Origin: CADCVT01 sp036389155
GTDB lineage: Bacteria > Actinomycetota > Thermoleophilia > Solirubrobacterales > Solirubrobacteraceae
Length of the DNA stretch: 64,000 nucleotides
Assembly (NCBI GenBank): GCA_036389155.1
Contig: DASVQN010000021.1
Span: forward strand, 44,129 to 108,128
Direction of reading: 5' to 3'
The translations under genes were made by a program, and so were the position numbers. The notes below the pieces were generated by a model, which saw nothing but the letters and a program-made list of their open reading frames with translations, did no database searches and was not told the origin of the DNA. Within the stretch, counting starts at the first letter, position 1; every line of letters starts with the position of its first letter. Positions 59,615-64,000 of the stretch are shown here, in pieces.

Positions 59615-61006
59615 GTGCCGCCGACGCCGATGCCGGGACCCCCCGTACACAGCCACATCTCGAACGTGATCAATGCGTTGGCGTCGATCGAGCCGGAGGG
59701 GCGGTCGGTCCTGAGCATCGCGGGGGCGGACGGGACGAAGGGGTCGTCCGCCGCGTGGCTGACGGACTCCCTCTCGACGCTGATGTCCGCGCTCAGGCGT
59801 GACCCGCCGGGTCGGCAGACCTCGTCGATCGACGGGCTGGTCGGCGCGTGCGACGAGCTGCCGGACGACGAGCGCAAGATCGACATGACGCCGAAGAAGA
59901 TGAAGCTGTTGGTGCGCCGGCCGTCCTTCGGCGCGGTCGCGCCGACGAGCTACGCGGTGGCGGTCCGCGACGAGCTCCTGCCGGCTGCCGACGAGTTCGT
60001 GCTGTCCTCGGTGACGTCGACGGTCAGCGGCCCTAAGGTCTACGGCGGGCGGACGAAGCAGCCCGACCCGCGGCTCGCCGAGCTCTTGGATCCGGCCTGG
60101 CGGCGGGCGCGCGACAAGGACCGCACGGCGACCGGCACGTCGCACCTCGTCGTCGCGTGGGCGGTGACGCCCGACGACCTGATCCCGGTGGCGTCGTTCT
60201 ACTCCCTCGCGGGGACCAACCTCGATCCTCGTGAACGGCACGCCCAGGCGCTCGCGCGCGACCCCGACGAGGTCGTTGCGGCGTTCGCGCGCGCCGCGGG
60301 ATTCCCGAAGGGCCACGACTTCGCGTTCACGTTCCCGGATCAGCTCGCGCAGCTTCGCGGGTGGCTGCACCTCGCCGCGCGCGCGGCTGGTCACGACCCG
60401 TTCGACGGCCGGTGGTGGGTCCTGCCGTCGCTGACGTACCCGACGGACGAGCACCGGGACGCGCAGGTCGCGACGCCCCGGACGCTCTACCCCGGAGACG
60501 ACCTCGAGGCGCTCGAGGCGCTCGGAGCGACGAGCCTCAGGGTCATGGGCGAGTCCTGGCTGTTCGGCCGGCACGTCTCACAGGCCGTACCGGTCGTCGA
60601 CCCGCCGCAGGTGTGGAGCGACGGCGTCGCCGCTCCCGATGACGACACGGCGTTCGACGTCGACCCGCCCGTCTGGCGGGAGGTCCCGGACATGCCGCTC
60701 ATGCGCGCCGCGACCGGCCGGCACGGCGCGCGCCCGGACGAGGGCCCGGAGGGGACGATCTTCGCGCGGGCGAGCACACAGGCCGCCGCGTCGGCGTGGC
60801 GGACGCTCGCGCCGTGCCGCGGCGACGACGACCTCGCCGAGATGGCGTCGCTGTGCGAACGCGCCCGGCGCCGCCGAAGCACATTGCTCGACCGGAGCGC
60901 GTGCGTGCCCACCGCCCCGGCGAAGGAGAACGGCCCGGACCGCGAGATGCTCGCGGGATGTGCCCTCCTGCGGGAGCAGTTCGACGCGATGCCGGAGGAC
61001 GTCTAG
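59615..61006 (+). CDS. Unknown 463-residue protein
   Basis: Soluble, no signal peptide. An N-terminal Pro-rich segment suggests the true start may be GTG near 59666 (VINALASIEPEGRSVLSI). Conserved-looking blocks: PKKMKLLVRRPSFGAVAPTS, SHLVVAWAVTPDDLIPVASF and GRWWVLPSLTYPTDEHRDAQ. The C-terminus is helical (LAEMASLCERARRRRSTLLD). It follows the ABC exporter by 45 bases and precedes the gene at 61229. No family recognised; the neighbourhood is of conflict type. Confidence 0.75.
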   Translation: MPPTPMPGPPVHSHISNVINALASIEPEGRSVLSIAGADGTKGSSAAWLTDSLSTLMSALRRDPPGRQTSSIDGLVGACDELPDDERKIDMTPKKMKLLVRRPSFGAVAPTSYAVAVRDELLPAADEFVLSSVTSTVSGPKVYGGRTKQPDPRLAELLDPAWRRARDKDRTATGTSHLVVAWAVTPDDLIPVASFYSLAGTNLDPRERHAQALARDPDEVVAAFARAAGFPKGHDFAFTFPDQLAQLRGWLHLAARAAGHDPFDGRWWVLPSLTYPTDEHRDAQVATPRTLYPGDDLEALEALGATSLRVMGESWLFGRHVSQAVPVVDPPQVWSDGVAAPDDDTAFDVDPPVWREVPDMPLMRAATGRHGARPDEGPEGTIFARASTQAAASAWRTLAPCRGDDDLAEMASLCERARRRRSTLLDRSACVPTAPAKENGPDREMLAGCALLREQFDAMPEDV

Positions 61007-61228
61007 ATGCTCGGCCGCTGGCTCACCGGCGCGGTGGAGCGTGCAATCCGGTGGCCGATCACCGAGGATTTGCCCCTTGTACGCCCGAGGCCGCGTCGTC
61101 ACCGTCTACTCATGCCCAGCCGCAACGTCGCGTCCCCGCGTCGGCACCCCCACGGCGGGCGCCGCCGAGCGGGGCGGCGATGTGACCACGGCGACATCCG
61201 TCGCCTCCGAGGAGGGCACCACGAGCCG

Positions 61229-61972
61229 ATGGCAGTGAATCGGAATCGGCCAGACGCGTCGCTGCCTGCGTGGCTGCTCCGTCCCGCCTGGCTCGGGCCC
61301 GGGGATCTGGCCGTCCGCAGGTCCGAGCCCATCGCGGTTCTCCCTCCGGGCGTCGCGCTCGGTGCGGGGCCGGATGACGCCGAGCTCATGAGCTGGCGCA
61401 TCGCCCGCTGGGCCGACGCGGACGCGGTTCGCGCGGGTGAGCGTCCCCTCGCGTGCGAGGCGCTGGCGATCGCCGCCGTGCTCGAGCACCTGCCGCGGTC
61501 GGCCGCTCCCTGGGTCGAGGCGGTCACGCGACGGCAGCTCGATCACGTGAAGCTGCTGCTCAGGCTCGAGGAGAACGCCGCGGTCGCGCTCGCCTCCGAG
61601 GCGCTGGCGACCGACCTTGAGCGGAGGTTCCCGCGCGCGAAGGCCCTCCAACGGCGGAGGGAGGACCTGCAAACGGCGGTGGTCCGCGCAAGCGGCGGGC
61701 TTCCGACGCGGACTACCGCGGGCCTGAGCGTCGCCAGGCTGCGGGTCGCGGAGATGGGCCAGGCGATCGCCGAAGCGCCGTCCGGCTGGGTCGACGCGGT
61801 CTATGTTCGCGGCAGCTCCGGCCTCGATGGGTGGGCGCCCGCCGACCGCGCGTTCACCGACGCGGTCCGCAGGCTCGCGGTCGTGCGCGTCCGGCTGATG
61901 CCCGACGTCGTGTTGCAGAGCCTCGGCGGCTCCGAGCGCGCGCCGGGGCGCCGGCGTTTTGCGCGTCGCTAG
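61229..61972 (+). CDS. Unknown 247-residue protein
   Basis: ATG 61229 starts where balanced sequence begins (MAVNRNRPDASLPAWLLRPA). The frame is open back to an ATG at 61007, just after the previous stop, but that 74-residue stretch is Arg/His/Pro-rich. The body is helical (RLEENAAVALASEALATDLE, LSVARLRVAEMGQAIAEAPS) and ends with a beta/helix part (VDAVYVRGSSGLDGWAPADR). No family recognised. Its stop overlaps the stop of the convergent P-loop ATPase by 4 bases, so the three genes may be one module. Confidence 0.65.
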   Translation: MAVNRNRPDASLPAWLLRPAWLGPGDLAVRRSEPIAVLPPGVALGAGPDDAELMSWRIARWADADAVRAGERPLACEALAIAAVLEHLPRSAAPWVEAVTRRQLDHVKLLLRLEENAAVALASEALATDLERRFPRAKALQRRREDLQTAVVRASGGLPTRTTAGLSVARLRVAEMGQAIAEAPSGWVDAVYVRGSSGLDGWAPADRAFTDAVRRLAVVRVRLMPDVVLQSLGGSERAPGRRRFARR

Positions 61973-63579
61973 AGCTGGACGGTCGCGCCAACGCCGCGGA
62001 GACCATCGACGGCGTCGATCAGAATCGAGTGCAGTGCGTAGTACTTCTTGCCCGCCGGCAGCTCGAGGCTGTCGTCCTGGGTGACGCCGTAGAACACGAC
62101 GGGGTCGTGCAGCCGGTCCTTGCCGTCGACGTAGCCGAGGAGCCGGTGCTGCCAGAGGATCGAGAGAATGTCGGCCTGGCTGAGGATGCCGAGCTTCGGG
62201 ACGAGCGTGTTGAGCCGGCCCGCCGTGATCCGGTCCTCGCCCAGTTCGCCGAGCGCCCCGCGGAGTGAGTCGAGCACCGAGCCCTGGTGCGCGCTCCCGA
62301 CCTCGTCGGGCGCGCCGTCGGCGATCGCCTGGCCGAGGTCGATGAAGCTGTCGGCGAAGTCGTGCTTGAGTGCCTCGCGCGGCATGAGGTCGGCCGTAAT
62401 GTGGTTGGCGACGATGTAGAGCTGCTCCATGCCGGCCTCCCGGCTGACCTCGGCCACGGTGCGCCGCAGGGCGTCCTGGTGCAGCGAGAGCTCGGTGGAG
62501 TCCACCACTTCGTTGATGCAGTCGCACAACGCGTTGCCCATCTGGATGACGTCGCGCGGGATGAGTCGCGTGTGCCGCAGGATGTAGTCCTCGAGCAGCT
62601 CCTCGCGCTGCCGGCGCGGGTTCCAGATCAGGCGGTGGCCGAGCCAGCGCTCGACCGGATCGCTCGCGCGGCGGTCGAGCATCCACTCGTCCTCGTCGAG
62701 TTGCCGCAGCTTCGCGTGCAGGAAGTACTGGATCGCGTCGCGGTCCCACTTCAGGTACCTGATGCCGGCGGTCCGGTGGAAGCGAGTCGAGTGCTCGCTG
62801 TGCTGCGTCGTCGAGTAGACGAGGTCGCGAACGCCGATGATCACGTGCAGGTTGGAGCCGAAGCGTTGGTTGGAGCGCAGCTCGAACACCTGCTTGAGGA
62901 GCCCGACCTGGCAGTCGAGCCACTGGCTCGGAGCGCTCTCGAACTCCTCATCGAGCGCGTCGAGGATGAAGAACACGGGGGGCAGGTCCTCGAGGGCGTC
63001 GATGATCTGGAGCTCGAGTACCTCCCAGCGCGGGTTGTCGAGGAAGGCGTCGAGCGCTTCGCGATCGGCGTGCTCCTGAATGATCGCCTCGACCTGAGTG
63101 ACGATCGACGAGCGCTCCTCGAACGTTGGGAGGAGCTCGGGAAAGTCGCGGCGCAGCCGCGTCACCACGCCTTCCGGGATCCCCGCGCTCAGGGGCTTCG
63201 CGTTGAACCTGCCGTGCAGCAGGTGCGAGACGACCGACCGCATGATCGCCCGTCGCCAGAGCCGCGACCACCGTTGGCGGCAGTCGGGCACCGACGCGCT
63301 CCATCCCCACACCTCGAGGACGTGCCGTGTCGCGGGAGGCCGGTTGCGCCAGTCGTCGACGTAGCGGGAGCGGTCGCGCGACAGCCCGGTCTGGAGGCGG
63401 CGCAGGTAGATCGTCTTGCCCGCGCCCTTGCCACCGACGATGACCCGCACTTCGCCGTCGTCGGGCCTCATGGCGAGGCCGCCCCGGAACCGCCTCCCCG
63501 TGAATTCGACGAAGTTGCTGGGATCGAAGCTTACGCGCGCGGCGTCGGCATCTCCAAACGGGTTGATGTCGCGCTTCAC
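61969..63579 (-). CDS. P-loop ATPase of a conflict-type family, paralogue 2
   Basis: 536 residues. Begins MKRDINPFGDADAARVSFDP, the kind of opening seen in Sll1717-type P-loop ATPases. Walker A VRVIVGGKGAGKTIYLRRLQ, Walker B VFFILDALDEEFE, then DYILRHTRLIPRDVIQMGNA and SILWQHRLLGYVDGKD, matching the gene at 48525 motif by motif. It lacks the N-terminal 135-residue module of that paralogue. Convergent with the gene at 61229. Function unknown; such ATPases are frequent in defence islands. Confidence 0.82.
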   Translation of the reverse strand: MKRDINPFGDADAARVSFDPSNFVEFTGRRFRGGLAMRPDDGEVRVIVGGKGAGKTIYLRRLQTGLSRDRSRYVDDWRNRPPATRHVLEVWGWSASVPDCRQRWSRLWRRAIMRSVVSHLLHGRFNAKPLSAGIPEGVVTRLRRDFPELLPTFEERSSIVTQVEAIIQEHADREALDAFLDNPRWEVLELQIIDALEDLPPVFFILDALDEEFESAPSQWLDCQVGLLKQVFELRSNQRFGSNLHVIIGVRDLVYSTTQHSEHSTRFHRTAGIRYLKWDRDAIQYFLHAKLRQLDEDEWMLDRRASDPVERWLGHRLIWNPRRQREELLEDYILRHTRLIPRDVIQMGNALCDCINEVVDSTELSLHQDALRRTVAEVSREAGMEQLYIVANHITADLMPREALKHDFADSFIDLGQAIADGAPDEVGSAHQGSVLDSLRGALGELGEDRITAGRLNTLVPKLGILSQADILSILWQHRLLGYVDGKDRLHDPVVFYGVTQDDSLELPAGKKYYALHSILIDAVDGLRGVGATVQL

Positions 63580-63701
63580 CGGCGCTCCGGCCGACTGCCC
63601 GTCATTGACATTGTGCCACCTTACGGAGTCAAGCGCGCTCGATGCAACCGACTAGTCAGAGGAACCTGTGGATCGCGACGCGCCTCAGCGGAGGGTGCGC
63701 G

Positions 63702-64000
63702 TCACGGGTCGTCGCGTTGCCACGCCTTGTCGACGCCCTCACCGGTGACCTTGACCCTGACGGCCCTGAGGGCAAACGCAGCTTCAGCGTCGTCTTCGCC
63801 GCCGCCTTGCGCTTACCGGCCGTGATCGGGACGCGCCTGATGCCGCTCTCGTCCGTCGCCCTGACCTTCAGCATCACGCGGCCGCCGTGGCGGACCTTAC
63901 CGACGACGCGCAGCTTCAGCGAGGGGCTTCCTCGTGTCGGGCGCCGCGAGCGCCTCCTTCCACGCGGGGGGGGGGGGGGGGGGAAGGGGGGACCCGGCGT
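63702..64000 (-). pseudogene. C-terminal end of a secreted-type gene, frameshifted at the window edge
   Basis: From the window edge the minus strand reads LRVVGKVRHGGRVMLKVRAT and RRVPITAGKRKAAAKTTLKL, typical for the beta-rich C-terminal repeats of secreted actinobacterial proteins. The natural ending ALRAVRVKVTGEGVDKAW to a TGA at 63702 is in another frame, so one base is gained or lost near 63775. As this is close to a low-quality edge it may be a sequencing error rather than mutation. Confidence 0.45.
63966..63983. other. 18-base G homopolymer, probable assembly artefact
   Basis: A run of 18 G followed by AAGGGGGG at the last 35 bases of the window. Such a run is out of keeping with the rest of the sequence and resembles a no-signal read end at a contig edge. 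Confidence 0.6.

Noticed and set aside
1..64000. CRISPR arrays, intact tRNA or rRNA genes, insertion sequences with transposase
   Set aside because: Looked for on both strands; no regularly spaced repeats, no complete cloverleaf tRNA with both acceptor strands, no rRNA core sequence and no DDE transposase motifs were seen.

Overview
This is a GC-rich window of a high-GC Gram-positive chromosome. Frequent GTG starts, stacked 4-base stop/start overlaps, an actinobacterial-type conjugation set (PrgI-like, VirB4-like, MobF/TraA relaxase, SLT-NlpC muramidase) and families of small secreted Cys-containing proteins suggest an actinomycete of the Thermoleophilia/Solirubrobacterales kind. That placement is inference. 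There are no rRNA genes, no intact tRNA genes and no CRISPR array. The last bases (an 18-G run) look like an assembly edge.

Layout: (1) 1-4.8 kb, the end of a conjugation module: disordered tail of a probable VirB6-like protein, PrgI-like protein, VirB4 ATPase, then two tiny membrane proteins and a HicB-like protein. (2) 4.9-5.8 kb, a graveyard: a VirB4 scrap, a frameshifted tyrosine integrase and a GGDEF scrap. (3) 5.8-12.2 kb, a membrane protein facing a 1829-residue secreted protein with a PA14 module and a C-terminal serine protease. (4) 12.5-23.6 kb, a stretch bounded by two directly repeated copies of a 58-base sequence that carries the anticodon arm of tRNA-Ser(CGA). It holds a decayed DUF4238-type gene and a tight four-gene operon: an unknown protein, a CHAT (caspase-like) protease with zinc ribbons, a 1337-residue zinc-ribbon/TPR protein ending in a FlhA-cytoplasmic-like domain, and a second FlhA-like protein. 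This is the best candidate for an undescribed system. (5) 23.6-31 kb, a cell-wall hydrolase/lipoprotein pair of conjugation type, secreted repeat proteins, an ArsR-type regulator and a secreted HNH protein. (6) 31-38.4 kb, an HTH/HD-phosphohydrolase/YwgA-like operon, an unknown 446-residue protein, and a run of five secreted proteins, three of them from one family. (7) 38.8-41.2 kb, small accessory genes of an integrative element ending at a 45-base tRNA-Thr(GGT) 3' fragment. (8) 41.4-45.8 kb, excisionase (frameshifted), integrase and relaxase of the next element. (9) 46-63.6 kb, dense cargo: a two-gene AAA ATPase operon, two paralogous P-loop ATPases (48.5 and 62 kb), a membrane-anchored SIR2-ATPase with a PtuB-like HNH nuclease (Septu-like), and an amphi-Trp/membrane protein/ABC exporter operon.

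Together the window reads as tandem or nested integrative conjugative elements that accreted at tRNA-Ser and tRNA-Thr attachment sites and carry several conflict or defence-type modules. Functional calls rest on motifs read by eye. No database search was possible.
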